Shown here: positions 11,304 to 23,726 of the stretch, piece by piece
Position numbering within the stretch: the first letter of the stretch is position 1
Layout of the letters: each line of letters begins with the position of its first letter
Source: Panax quinquefolius
Lineage: Eukaryota > Streptophyta > Magnoliopsida > Apiales > Araliaceae
Direction of reading: 5' to 3'
Length of the DNA: 64,000 nt
NCBI GenBank assembly: GCA_020205615.1
Contig: CM035171.1
Span: 28,753,105 to 28,817,104, forward strand
Program-made: the position numbers and the translations under genes
The notes under the pieces: model-generated
Databases searched by the model: none
Seen by the model: only the letters and a program-made list of their open reading frames with translations
What the model was told of the DNA's origin: nothing

Positions 11304-13184
11304 TGAAAGTAGTATGCATACAAGCCAATCATGTTTGATGATAAAGCATATACTTTGTAAACAATCTTATTCATTTATTAATAAAAAGTATTAATTTATT
11401 AAAGGCTTTTAATTATCTACATGATGCTGTTTTATAATATGTGATAAACCCATAGTTTTAAGCAATGCTTTTAGAATAATGATGATGATCATTCTAATGA
11501 GATCTAAATTCTTAGAAAGCTTAAAACTAAAATAGTTCCCAATCATTGGATTACTAAATTGGGGATTAGTGAATCCGGATAGATTGGTACATACGTTGCT
11601 TTGCTCATTGGATGAGGATGATTGATCTCATGATCATTTGTGTAGAGACACTAAAGCAAGTATGTAGGTGCTTTATTAGAGAATAAGTTCAATTTGAACG
11701 TGGCTCGCTAAGGAATACCTAATGGAGTTTTATTTGCTGTCAATAGGAATTTCAGTAGTGATAGTAGACAAGTAATCCTTGGACTTGAGATCATCATAGT
11801 ATCTTGTGTATGATGAGTTATACTTTGACTTATTCCTTAAGACCCTTAGGGTATATCAAAGGGTATGCTTGGGTATAATAAGTTGTACATGGAGATAATG
11901 TATGATCAATAAAGAATCTACCACTTCTAATAAAAGAAGAGAAATGTCCTATGTGATTCGATAAATGACAACCCAAAGAGTCCTTGGTTAAGGCGTAATG
12001 AAATTAGAAAGGAGTTTCTAATTTGCATTATTTGGAGTCATGCATTTAAGGATCGAAATACATATAATTAAATAAAATAAGACTTGACAAAGAATTCCAT
12101 GTCTTATATTTAATTGGGACATGTATGGTGGAAGGATTGAATTATACGGTAACTATTTACTCAAAGGTTCTTTAATGATTAATGTTGAAATCTATATTAT
12201 CCGGAAAGTCGTTGATCGCTAGGGAGGCTTATCCCTATTGTAGAATAAATATTATTTAAATAAATTAATTGTTTAATTTATTTATTTAAATAAGATTAGA
12301 ATTGTTCTAATTGATTTATTCACAACCTAGGTTTAATATGGAGAACCTAAAGGGTCACACCATAAAAGGAAGAATAATTATTTAAGAAGTTAATGGCATA
12401 ATCGTAATAATATATGTTAAGTATATTTAATTTAATCTATGGTGATAGAATAAATTAAATAGCTTAATATTTATTATTTAATATTTTAGAAATATTAAAT
12501 ATAAATTAATAAGAGAGTCTTATTAATATTATTACAATTATTATTATTTTAATTTCTAAAAGAGTTTAGGAATTAATTTAATATAAGTACTCTCATTTAT
12601 TCCTAATTGGATTAGGAAGGAAAATTAGTTAAAGGAGTTTAATTAATTATCCCTAATAAGATTAGGGAGCTTAATTAATTAAAAGAATTAATTAATTAAA
12701 ACCCAATTCCTTAATTGTTAAGGTGGGTTGCCCACATCTATAAATAAGAGGAGTCTTATTATGGGTGGGAAGGGTTGTTGATTTTTCAACATACGACATA
12801 ATTCCAATTGTTGGGAGAGTACACCTTTTTTCTATAGAGATAGAAAACTAGGGTTTGAGCCAATACTCCTTCTTCTTGAATTTTCTTCTTCCTTGGTGGA
12901 TCACCTCTAGAGGCCAAATATTTGGGTGGCTAACGTTGATCAAAGGAAGGAACCAAACCCGGTGGATTCAAGATTGAACGCGAAAGGATTTGGAGGTGAA
13001 CTTGTACATGAGGAAGCTCGATCTTCAAGGGTATGATTTATTCTTTATCTTTTCGTTTAATTAATAATTATGCATAAAGGGTGATCCGGGTTTTATGGTT
13101 TGTAAATTTTTTAAACTCTGATTTTTACACGCTTCCGCATTATTTTGCAATTTGATTGCGCACATGAATATTACAAACCTAACA
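11304..13184 (+). mobile_element. Element C 5' LTR
   Basis: It starts TGAAAGTAGTATGC and ends TTACAAACCTAACA. A TATA box (TATAAATA) lies at 12739-12746, with a CT-rich leader after it. It differs from the 3' copy by scattered small indels, such as CCGG versus CCAGG near 11576. Confidence 0.92.
12739..12746 (+). promoter_or_regulatory. TATA box of the copia 5' LTR
   Basis: CATCTATAAATAAGAGGAG sits in the middle of the LTR and is conserved in the 3' copy at 19777-19784. It is the likely U3 promoter. Confidence 0.75.
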
Positions 13185-13185
13185 G

Positions 13186-13198
13186 TGGCATCAGAGCC
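13186..13198 (+). other. Primer-binding site of element C
   Basis: TGGCATCAGAGCC starts one base after the LTR end. It is an initiator-Met-type site with C for T at the fourth base, a form common in plant copia elements. Confidence 0.8.
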
Positions 13199-13219
13199 AA
13201 ACCTTTATGCGAATTATTA

Positions 13220-13980
13220 ATTGTTCAAATTTAATTTATATATATATTATTCTTAATAATTTTATAATTAAAATAAAGTTTATTTTAATTTTAAAATAAA
13301 AAGTTCATTTTAATCTTAAAATAAAAGAGTTTATTTTAATTTTAAAATTAGAATTTCATGCTAACTAATTAGAGTTGGAATTGGATTCCATGCTAACTAA
13401 TTAGAGTTGAAATTGGATTTTATTTTTCCTTAAATAAAAGAGTTTATTTAGATATGAAATAGATTTCATATTATTCAAAATAAAAGTTTTTATTTGTGAA
13501 TAGGAAAGTAAATCCATGTTTCCTTAAATAAAGGAGTTTATTTAGATATGAAATAGATTTCATATTATTCAAAAAAAAAGAGTTTATTTGTGAATAGGAA
13601 AGAATATCCGTGTTTCCTTTAATAAAGATTTTTTTTTTATATATATATGGAATTGGATTCCATAATTAATTAAAATAAAAGAGTTTATTTTAATTAAAGA
13701 TTTTTTTTACATGGAATTGGATTCCATAATTAATTAAAATAAAAGAGTTTATTTTAATTAAAGATTTTTTTATATATATATGGAATTGGATTCCATAATT
13801 AATTAAAATAAAGGAGTTTATTTTGATTAAAATTTTAATTAAAATAAAATAGTTTATTTTTATTCAAAATTGGATAAATTAAAATAAAATAGTTTTATTT
13901 TGATTTAAATTTGGATTAAAATAAAGGAGTTTATTTTGATTCAAAAATTAGATTTTATACTAACTAAATTTGCCCATTAA
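13220..13980 (+). repeat. AT-rich leader repeats of element C
   Basis: Short related units recur through the leader. AAATAAAAGAGTTTATTT appears about a dozen times, and a unit of about 65 bp containing TGGAATTGGATTCCATAATT is tandemly repeated three times between 13645 and 13825. No reading frame is present. The rest of the leader to about 15290 is non-coding apart from the palindromic motifs at 14714-15007. Confidence 0.7.
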
Positions 13981-14713
13981 ATGATATCAATATATATATT
14001 AAATGTTTATTATTCATGAGATGAATGTTATTTATTGATGCATATGGTGATGTGTATGATAATAAATGGGATTGATTATGGACTATTGACCAATGCGATT
14101 GGATTTTATTTTAGTTGGATGCATGAATGTATGGGTTTTATTAAATGTGGTCTGCAGACTCGCCTTCTCTAATTTTTCTTAATGTAAATTCTATCTCCTC
14201 CTATGTACTTCCCTCGATCACGATCAAGGTTTCTATTTATTTTAAAATAGTATTGTAATAGGAATAGTTAGAATTAATTTTGAAGAATTAGAGATTAAGG
14301 GACAAGAAGAGCTTGAAGACCCGTTTGTAATAGAGCCCGGGTTTAAATGTAATAGTTATATTTAAATATTATTTCTTGCACCCTAGGGTTTGACCTTTTG
14401 GTTCACTTGGTGGCTCTAGTGAACCAAACTAGAATAAAAGTCCATAATCAATCCGGGTAGAATATAGTATTCTATATGTGCATGCTTATACTATATATAT
14501 TATATATTATGCAAACATGCTTCGCATGTTCATTAATACGACGCGTATTTTTATATATATATGTGCATGCGCGCGCTAAACAAGATGAGACAAATTAATA
14601 ACAAACCCTTCAATTTTTATATTAAGTCCTAAGCGTTCAAAGATATTTGGAATATCGAACGTCCGCTTTCTAGCATGATAAAATTAATAGAGTATTAAAT
14701 ATTTAATATAAGT

Positions 14714-15007
14714 TTGTTGTGTCACCACAAGGCAAGTATTAAGTATTTAAGATGTTAATTTATCACATTTGATGCTTATAAAGAAAATTGAACAATATTG
14801 TTTTGTTGTGTCACCACAAGGATGATATTTTTCTTTTTTGAATATATGGAGTGCTAGGTTGGACTTAACTTGGATAATTTTGATTCGGATGTGCCACCAC
14901 TTGATCAAAATAATCTAAGAGGCAAAATACAAGGAGTTGCATAGTTGATGTAATTGACAAAAGTTGTCTACCTATTTATTTATATATAGTTTGTTGTGTC
15001 ACCACAA
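14714..15007 (+). repeat. Dispersed 17-bp imperfect palindrome, copia leader
   Basis: TTGTTGTGTCACCACAA occurs identically at 14714-14730, 14803-14819 and 14991-15007, with a diverged copy near 14888-14904 (GATGTGCCACCAC). The arms TTGTTGTG and CACCACAA pair with one mismatch. Each exact copy is followed by GG. The spacing (89, about 85, about 103) suggests diverged repeats of about 90-100 bp. Confidence 0.75.
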
Positions 15008-15299
15008 GGCTATATACATTTGAAATGGGATCCTTATTCTCACTAGCAAATCTTTAATTAGATTTTGCCGAACTATATAAGTGAGGGTAATATAGTTTGA
15101 AGAAAATAGTGGGAGATACCAATTTAAAACAAGACCTAAATTATTTTGGTAATTAATAATAGAATGTATGTTAAAATGTTGTTAATTATAAATTCATTTA
15201 CGTAATTTTACAATGTCTAAAATTACTATCATCATGCGAAGCATATTAGATGCTAAATTAATCGTAATCAATTAAACGGATTGGTTAAGGAATTTGAGA

Positions 15300-16016
15300 A
15301 TAGTTCTCATGGTGGTTGAAAAGCTATCTTATGTCCTTAATACGCCTATCCTCGCAATGGTTGCGCATAATGCCTCGAGGAAGAGATTGCTACTTTTAGA
15401 AAGTGGCAAGATGATGCACGATTGGCTCAATGCATCATGCTCGCGTCCATGAGTAACGAGCTTGATTGCACAAGATGAAACTATGGATGCTCCTCTATAT
15501 ATTCGCACATCAAGTAGTTGATGGTGAGGAAAGTAGGACCGATAGATATCGATATCTAAGGAGCTCTTCCGATCTAGAATGGCCAATGGCACTATAGTAA
15601 TCGACAAAAAAGTTCTTAACATAATCAATTTGATTGATCAATTAGACAACGAAGTTTTGTCATGGATGGAGAGTTGAGCCAAGATTTGATCTTGCACTCA
15701 CTCCCGGACTCCTTTCACAATTGTTGTGAATTTTTATATGAACAAGCTAGATATCGGCCTCCCCGATTTGCTTAACATATTGAAAAATGTTGAGAGTCAC
15801 TTTCCAACCAAGAAAGATCAAGTCTTACTGGTAGGGGCCAAAGGATATTCTGAAAAGAAGAAAGATTCAAAGAAGGTAAATAGAAAGGCAAAAACAAAGG
15901 ATAATAAGAACAAAACTGATACGGATAGCAAAGGAGTTTGCTTCCACTGCTATAAGCCTGGACACTGGAAAGAAACTGCGAGAAGCATCTTGCAGAGGCT
16001 AACCAAAGAAGCTTAG
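15300..16016 (+). pseudogene. Copia Gag (UBN2-type) remnant
   Basis: Translations in shifting frames give TFRKWQDDARLAQCIMLASM and SNELDCTR, then LSQDLILHSLPDSFHN and NFYMNKLDIGLPDLLNILKN, the standard order of plant copia Gag. A lysine-rich linker (KKDSKKVNRKAKTKDNK) leads to a zinc knuckle CFHCYKPGHWKETA whose last Cys is lost (usual form CX2CX4HX4C). The longest open part is 15726-16016. Stops and frameshifts before it rule out a full product. Confidence 0.8.
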
Positions 16017-16039
16017 TGAAGTTTCGGTTATAAATACAA

Positions 16040-18340
16040 ATTTGTTCATGATTTAAAATAAATTTTTCTTTAAGTCAAGGTTCTACTTGGGTATTGGATA
16101 CCGACTTTGGTTATCATAAATATAGATTTATGAAGGGACCAAACATAAGTAGAAAGCTAAACAAATATAAGTAATCTTATGTGTGGAAAATGAAGCAAAG
16201 GTTGCTGCATTAGCCATATGAACTTATAGTTTAGCAATGCCTACGGGCAAATCTATTAAGTCAATACGTTGTTATTGTATTCCAGTTCTTGTTAAAAATA
16301 TTATTTCCATTTTATTGTTGGACAATGAAATCTTTGGTATTATAATTAAGAACAATTGTTGTTCTATTTATAATAATAATGTTTTGTATAGAACTGGAAT
16401 ATTACTTAATAAATTTTGTATACTTGACTTACATGAAAATAATTTTGCATATTGAACAAATTAGTATAAGAAAAGGAGATGATCATTCAAAGAGTTGAAT
16501 GTGTATTTTGTTGAAATACAAGTGTGAATTATTTGAAATGTTCAAAGAATTTGAAGTGAAATAAATTGACAAAGTATTAAGATTCTTTGATTAGATCAAG
16601 GAATAAATACTTGTGCAATAAATTTCTAGATCATCGCAAATGGTTTTTCATAATGGACACATCTTTGACACATAATAATTGATTGATGTATCTCGAAAGG
16701 AAAAATCATACCTTGTTGAACATGGTACGGTCCAAAATGATTTTACCGACATTCCAAAGATCCTTCAGGATAATGTCCTAGAAATGGTCGTGACATCTCA
16801 CGAAAATGGTAACCTCAAAATCCAGCCCCAAGACTCCATAAAAGTTATGGACAGGAGGATTCTAATCTTAAGAATGTTAAGATAAGGGTTGTCCAACTTA
16901 TGTGAAAAAGGTCTCAAAGGATAAGCTTGGGACAAGATTTGACAAGTGTCGATTTGTGGGACATCCTAAAGTAAGTTTAGGGTATATGTTCTATAATTCT
17001 ACTTAGCAAAAGGTGTTTGTTTGAAAAAACACGCCTTCTAAGATAAATGTGTTTATCATTGAAGGGGCTAGTGGGAGGATTATAGATCTTGAAAGGTCAA
17101 GAACCACAAAACACTATAAGTCAAATAAGAGGAACCGTAGATAACTATTGTACCTACACATCGAATCGTAAAACGGAATAGTACCAAAGATACCTAGGAG
17201 GTATGGATTCATCATAGATGATGATGATGAGGTACGCATCATAGATGATGATGATCCAGTTACATACGATGAGGTAAGTGTTGTAGACACTCAGAGAAAT
17301 GGATTGAAGCAAGTTTCTCAAATATGGAACATTCGTTTTGATGAGGCAATCAAAAGAGTTTGATTTTATCAAAAATAAGAATGAACCTAGTGTGTACAAA
17401 AGGGTCAGTGGGAGCATCGTGACATTCCGAGTACTATATGTTGATATACTACGTGAAATTTCTAGTATTATATGTTGATATACTACGGATGAGGAATTAC
17501 ATACCAATGCTACAATCAGTAAAGATAAAGTTGTCTAAACATTCCTCCATGAATGATTTTGAAGAGTATCTTAATTGGGGATATAAAAATCTATAAAGAT
17601 AGATACAACAGGATGCTCGACTTAACCCAAGGAACGTATATTCATTTGATGCTAAAGTCGTTTAGCATGGCAAACTCCAAGAGATGTCTCATGTAGATGA
17701 GCCATGGAGTGTATCTCTCTTAATAGTCCCCATAGACTCCAAAGAAGAGAGATTGCATGAGTGACAATCATGTATGCAATGAAATGTACGAGACCTGATG
17801 TTGATCAGTCATATTCTGGAGAAGATCACTGTAAGACAGTGAAAAACATCTTAAAGTTCTTAACCGGCACTAAGGATGTGAGCATATTTATGGTGGGTCT
17901 AAATTAAAACTAGAGGGCTTAACAGACTCAAGTTTTTCAGACAGACCAAGACGACAGAAAATCCATTTTAAGGTAAAGTGTTACCTTGAACGGTGGTGCA
18001 GTGAATTTGAAAGGTTCCAAACAGTAAAGAGTTGCTGGTTTAGCGATTAAGACAAAGTATATAGCTATAAATGAAGCTGCAAGTTGATTGTTTGGATTAA
18101 AAGTTCATTACAGAACTAGGAATAGTTCCTAAGTCTCATCTTGGATCTAAACATGTGTTGTGGCACTTTCATTTGATTATTAGAATCATTGAAAGATGGG
18201 AAATCACTATAGAGATAGTGGACTCTCATGAACAACATTACATATCCATTAACTAAAGCTTATCCAACAATGACAGGATAATCGTCACTTAGAGAAGAAA
18301 GAGTATAAGATACCATGACGATTGGCTTTAGTGCAAGTGG
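16040..18340 (+). pseudogene. Copia pol remnant (PR, INT, RT, RNase H)
   Basis: Fragments appear in copia order. A protease-like STWVLDTDFG is near 16086. The pre-integrase segment around 16250-16450 reads LVKNIISILLLDNE, then NCCSIYNNNVLYRTGILLN. Weak integrase/linker sequence follows, then an RT remnant near 17415 (IVTFRVLYVDIL, cf. the LYVDD motif). RNase H-type C-terminal text is seen from 17770 (MYAMKCTRPDVDQSYSGEDH, KILKFLTGTKD-like, TLNGGAVNLKGSKQ, TKYIAINEAA). Stops are frequent. The D(25)D and DD35E residues cannot be confirmed. Confidence 0.8.
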
Positions 18341-18345
18341 GAGAT

Positions 18346-20222
18346 TGAAAGTAGTATGCATACAAGCCAATCATGTTTGATGATAAAGCATATACTTTGT
18401 AAACAATCTTATTCATTTATTAATAAAAAGTATTAATTTATTAAAGGCTTTTAATTATCTACATGATGCTGTTTTATAATATGTGATAAACCCATAGTTT
18501 TAAGCAATGCTTTTAGAATAATGATGATGATCATTCTAATGAGATCTAAATTCTTAGAAAGCTTAAAACTAAAATAGTTCCCAATCATTGGATTACTAAA
18601 TTAGGGATTAGTGAATCCAGGATAGATTGGTACATACGTTGCTTGCTCATTGGATGAGGATGATTGATCTCATGATCATTTGTGTGGAGACACTAAAGCA
18701 AGTATGTAGGTGCTTATTAGAGAATAAGTTCTTTGAGCGTGGCTCGCTAAGGAATACCTAATGGAGTTTTATTTGCTGTCAATAGGAATTCTGTAGTGAT
18801 AGTAGTACAAGTAATCCTTGGACTTGAGATCATCATAGTATCTTGTGTATGATGAGTTATACTTTGACTTATTCCTTAAGACCCTTAGGGTATATCAAAG
18901 GGTATGCTTGGGTATAATAAGTTATACATGGAGATAATGTATGATCAATAAAGAATCTACCACTTCTAATAAAAGAAGAGAAATGTCCTATGTGATTCGA
19001 TAAATGACAACCCAAGTAGTCCTTGGTTATAAGCGTAATGAAATTAGAAAGGAGTTTCTAATTTGCATTATTTGGAGTGTGCATTTAAGGATCGAAATAC
19101 ATATAATTAAATAAAATAAGACTTGTGACAAGAATTCCATGTCTTATATTTAATTGGGACATGTATGGTGGAAGGATTGAATCATGCAGTAACTATTTAC
19201 TCAAAGGTTCTTTAATGATTAATGTTGAAATCTATATTATCCGGAAAGTCGTTGATCGCTAGGAGGCTTATCCCTATTGTAGAATAAATATTATTTAAAT
19301 AAATTAATTGTTTAATTTATTTATTTAAATAAGATTAGAATTGTTCTAATTGATTTATTCACAACCTAGGTTTAATATGGAGAACCTAAAGGGTCACACC
19401 ATAAAAGGAAGAATAATTATTTAAGAAGTTAATGGCATAATCGTAATAATATGTTAAGTATATTTAATTTAATCTATGGTGATAGAATAAATTAAATAGC
19501 TTAATATTTATTATTTAATATTTTAGAAATATTAAATATAAATTAATAAGAGGAGTCTTATTAATATTATTACAATTATTATTATTTTAATTTCTAAAAG
19601 AGTTTAGGAATTAATTTAATATAAGTACTCTCATTTATTCCTAATTGGATTAGGAAGGAAAATTAGTTAAAGGAGTTTAATTAATTATCCCTAATAAGAT
19701 TAGGGAGCTTAATTAATTAAAAGAATTAATTAATTAAAACCCAATTCCTTAATTGTTAAGGTGGGTTGCCCACATCTATAAATAAGAGGAGTCTTATTAT
19801 GGGTGGGAAGGGTTGTTGATTTTTCAACATACGACATAATTCCAATTGTTGGGAGAGTACACCTTTTTTTCTATAGAGATAGAAAACTAGGGTTTGAGCC
19901 AATACTCCTTCTTCTTGAATTTTCTTCTTCCTTGGTGGATCACCTCTAGAGGCCAAATATTTGGGTGGCTAACGTTGATCAAAGGAAGGAACCAAACTCG
20001 GTGGATTCAAGATTGAACGCGAAAGGATTTGGAGGTGAACTTGCATACGAGGAAGCTCGATCTTCAAGGGTATGATTTATTCTTTATCTTTTCGTTTAAT
20101 TAATAATTATGCATAAAGGGTGATCCGGGTTTTATGGTTTGTAAATTTTTTAAACTCTGATTTTTACACGCTTCCGCATTATTTTGTAATTTGATTGCAG
20201 CATGAATATTACAAACCTAACA
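18346..20222 (+). mobile_element. Element C 3' LTR
   Basis: It matches the 5' LTR from TGAAAGTAGTATGC to CCTAACA. Differences are mostly indels of one to three bases, for example GTTGCTTTGCTC versus GTTGCTTGCTC and GATTGCGCACATG versus GATTGCAGCATG. Confidence 0.92.
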
Positions 20223-20769
20223 TGAGGATGATTAGATGTGGTGGTTTATTATTGTCGAGTCTCGTGATAAAAATTGATGAAAACCTTTTAAAACCTAAAA
20301 GATAGTAGACTTTATTCTCTACTTGACTCTTTTAATGGATTGCTTATTCGTCTTGCAGATTAAACCGGTTGTCCATTGTATTTTATCGGTTTAACATTGA
20401 AGGCTAATGATAATTTATTCTCGCATTATCTTAGTCATAATATTTCTTCTTGGGCTAGTTGAGCTCACCCTTTCTTTCACCGTTCTTCTGTGAAATGAGA
20501 ACATAGTCGGGACGAGTCGAGGAACGAAGTAATGGTCGAGAGGATAGCATTAGTAGTCCTCACTATTCTCGTGAAATAGTGTGATAATAGTTGTAATGAG
20601 GACTCCTTTTGAGTTTGTATAATATCTAGTAGACAATATTTGTATTCAAACTCACGGTTTATGTCGTATTGTACACGGCAGTTATATTAGTAAGTTGTAT
20701 TTGAATTTATGTACCATGTAAGTGGCGACCCAAGATGGGTGGCGTATACCTAATTTTGGGGGCGCCACA
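20223..20769 (+). mobile_element. Element A 3' LTR, right part
   Basis: It resumes the A LTR (GATGATTAGATGTGGTGG) after the copia insertion and runs to GGGGGCGCCACA at 20769, the end of element A. The CTACC duplication follows at 20770-20774. Confidence 0.92.
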
Positions 20770-20774
20770 CTACC
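20770..20774 (+). repeat. Target-site duplication CTACC, right copy (element A)
   Basis: It is identical to 3524-3528 and marks the point where the element B polyprotein resumes. Confidence 0.95.
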
Positions 20775-23562
20775 CCTTTAACGTGAAGTTGAATTTTTAT
20801 TGATCTTGAACACGGTACCAAGCCCATTTCTAAAATCCCATATCGAATGGCTCCTATTGAACTTCAGAGTTAAAGGTCCAACTACAAGAAATTCATTGGA
20901 CATCCGGTTTCATTGGCGTCTAGACATCTCCTCGGGGTGCTCTGTTTTATTCGTAAAGAAAAAAGACGGAGTATGCGACTTTGTATTGACTATCGAGAAT
21001 TGAACCATGTCACCATCAAGAATAGGTATCCTCTACCTCGTATTGATGACTGTTTGACCGATTGCAAGGAGCACAATTCTTTTAAAGATCGATCTTCGAT
21101 TCGGATATCATCACCAAGATTAGGCGAGGATATTCCAAAGGCGCCTTGTAACTCAGACGGGCATTATGAATTCTTAGTCATGTCTTTTGGATTGACTAAT
21201 GCTCCTGCAGCTTTCATGGATATGATGAACCGAGTATTCAAGGAATATTTGGATCAATTCGTTGTTGTCTTTATTAATGACATCCTCGTATATTCCAAAA
21301 GCCATGAAGATCATGAGCACCATTTGAAGCTGGTACTCCAAAGGCTTCGTGAAAACAAGCTTTATGCCAAGTTGAAGAAATGTGAGTTCTGGCTTGAGGA
21401 AGTAGCATTCCTTGGGCACGTGGTGTTGAAACATGGAGTATCTGTTAATCCGGCGAAGATTGAAGAAATACAAAGTTGGGAGCAACCAAGTTTGGTGATC
21501 AAGTCTGTGACTTTTGGGCTTAGCTGGTTATTATCGGAGATTCGTGGAAGGGTTTTCTTGAATCGCTACTCTATTAACCCAGCTAACTAGGAAGGATACA
21601 AAATTCGTTTGGAGTGAAAAATGCGAGAAGAGTTTCCAAGAGCTTAAGAGGAGACTCATTTCGGCACCTGTTCTAACAATACCATCTGGTACGGATGGAT
21701 TTGTTATCTACAATGATGCTTCAGGCAAAGGGTTAGGATGTGTTCTCATGCAACGTGGGAAAGTCATAGCCTATGCCTCGCAACAACTCAAAGAGTATGA
21801 GAGGAATTATCCTACTCATGATCTAGAGTTAGCGTGATCGTTTCAAGCGCTAAAGATCTGGAGACACTATCTATATGGGGAGAAAGTGGAGATATATTCA
21901 GACCATAAAAGCCTCAAATATTTTTTTCACGCAAAAGGAACTCAACATGCGGCAACGACGTTGGCTCGAGTTGTTGAAAGATTACGACCACACTATTCAA
22001 TACCATCTTGGAAAAGCGAACGTGGTAGCTGACGCGTTGAGTAGAAGATCATATGCAGAAACGAGTGCGATGATGTCAAGTATACACATAGAGCCAACTT
22101 TAATAGAAAAAGTTAAGGTTGCTCAAGCTACCGACCCGGAGCTGATGCGTATGAAGAAGAAAGTATAAGAAGGTGTTATTCCGGAAGCGAGAATCGATGA
22201 AGAAGGAATACTTGAGTCCACCTGCACTTCTGTGTTCCTAACGACTCGATTTGAAGTACAAGATTATGATGGAGGCACACAATACACCATTTGCAATCCA
22301 TTCTGGAAGTACTAAAATGTATCGTGATCTTCGACATACATTTTGGTGGAACAATATGAAGAGAGAGATTGCAAAGTTTATCTCGATGTGTTTAACTTAT
22401 CAACGTGTAAAGGCGGAGCATCTAGTACCTAAGGGTCCGTTGCAACCACTTGAGATTCAGAAATGGATGTGGGAACACATTACCATGGATTTCGTTACTG
22501 GTCTTCCAATGGTTTCTCAAGGCATCAATGCTATTTGGGTTATTGTTGATAGATTAACCAAGTCTGCTCATTTCTTACCGATACGGGAGACTTATTCCCT
22601 TGAACGTCTTGCTCATATGTACGTAAGATGAGATTGTGAGATTGCATGGCATGCCAGTATCCATAGTTTCGGAATGTGACCCAAGATTCACTTTAAGATT
22701 TTAGGTTAGCTTGCAAAAAGCTATGGGCACGGATTTACGATTCAGTTCGGCATACCATCCTCAAACGGATGGACAATCAGAGAGGACTATTCAAACTCTT
22801 GAAGATCTATTAAGACTCTGTGTCCTAGACTTCAAAGGGAGTTGGGATAAGTATTTACCATTGGTGGAATTCTCCTACAACAACAGTTATCAGGCAAGCA
22901 TTGGTGTGGCCTCATTTGAAGCATTATATGGACGAAAGTGTCGCTCTCCAGTATGTTGGGACAAGGTAGGTGAAGCAACATTGTTGGGACCCGAGTTGGT
23001 ACGTATGACTACGGAAAAGATCCAAATGATTCGATAACGTATACAAATGGCACAAGATTGACAAAAGAGTTATGCGGATCTTCATCGAAAGGACGTAGAA
23101 TTTAGTATTGGGGATCATGTACTATTGCGTGTTGCCCCATGGAAGGGAGTTACAAGATTCGGGAAGAGAGGAAAGCTCAATCCACGATTTATTGGTCCAT
23201 TTCAAATTCTTGACCGAGTAGGTAATGTAGCCTATAGACTCGCGTTACCTCCAAGTATGTCTCGTGTTTATAATGTGTTTCACATATCTGTACTTCGTAA
23301 ATATGTGAAAGACCGAACCACGTTATTGAGTTAGAACCAGACGAGATAGCCGAAGACTTAACGTATGAGGAGGTACCTGTCAAGATCTTGGATAGGAAGG
23401 AGCATGTCCTACGTACAAAGGTCATACCACAAGTTAAAGTTTTGTGGAGGAATCATGCTATAGAGGAAATGACCTAGGACTTAGAAACGGAAATGAAAGC
23501 GAGGTATCCTCATCTTTTCGAAACACCAGGTACGTACGTCAATTTCGAGGACGAAATTTCAT
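20775..23562 (+). pseudogene. Element B pol: RT, RNase H, integrase, chromodomain (Tekay type)
   Basis: This is the right half of the element B polyprotein, split from gag-protease by element [23 protein letters not shown], then a frameshifted palm, then [20 protein letters not shown] and [20 protein letters not shown]; the catalytic FIDD is FIND, an Asp-to-Asn change. RNase H (21590-22100) keeps [20 protein letters not shown] and SDHKSLKYF with stops and a frameshift. Integrase (22170-23100) has the MDFVTGLP first Asp and DGQSERTIQTLEDLLR third acidic residue. The second Asp region is broken near 22670. The C terminus has the GPF motif (PRFIGPFQILDRVG) and a chromodomain-like tail (YEEVPVKILDRKEH, KVLWRNHAIEEMT) interrupted by a stop near 23476. 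Confidence 0.92.
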
Positions 23563-23726
23563 AGAAAGGGGAGGTTGTAAGACCCCAAATAATTAATAAA
23601 TGAAATTTATTTTCCTCTATTATTTCTTTTAATTAGTAAGGGTTGATTTGATTAATGTGGTTAGTTATGGGTAAAATCATAAATATTTTTAAATAGCGGT
23701 GGTTATAAAATATTTATTTTTGTCGA

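Larger units (their letters stand above)
11304..20222 (+). mobile_element. Element C: decayed Ty1/copia retrotransposon in the A 3' LTR
   Basis: Two closely matching LTRs of about 1.88 kb (11304-13184 and 18346-20222), each TG...CA, flank an interior of about 5.2 kb with a primer site at 13186, a Gag with UBN2-type features, and pol remnants in copia order (protease, integrase, RT, RNase H). A purine-rich stretch (AGTGGGAGAT, about 18336-18345) precedes the 3' LTR. Flanking pentamers CAGGG and TGAGG do not match exactly. The uninterrupted sister LTR has GCGGGG here, so a corrupted GCGGG-type duplication is plausible. Every reading frame is broken. Confidence 0.9.
3529..20769 (+). mobile_element. 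Element A: RT-less Tekay-type LTR retrotransposon inserted in element B
   Basis: The element is bounded by two matching LTRs (3529-5881; 9458-11303 plus 20223-20769) and a perfect CTACC duplication. It has an initiator-Met primer site at 5886, a decayed gag-protease, and a purine tract before the 3' LTR. Reverse transcriptase, RNase H and integrase are absent. Between 7161 and about 9380 the interior is LTR-derived DNA. The last few codons of the chromovirus polyprotein (a GTYPNFEGKIP-like stretch, 9409-9442) are kept next to the purine tract. It could only have moved with proteins supplied by a relative. The copia element C interrupts its 3' LTR. Confidence 0.9.

Noticed and set aside
15329..15628. 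99-codon minus-strand frame
   Set aside because: Antisense shadow of the copia Gag region, which has clear UBN2-type text on the plus strand.
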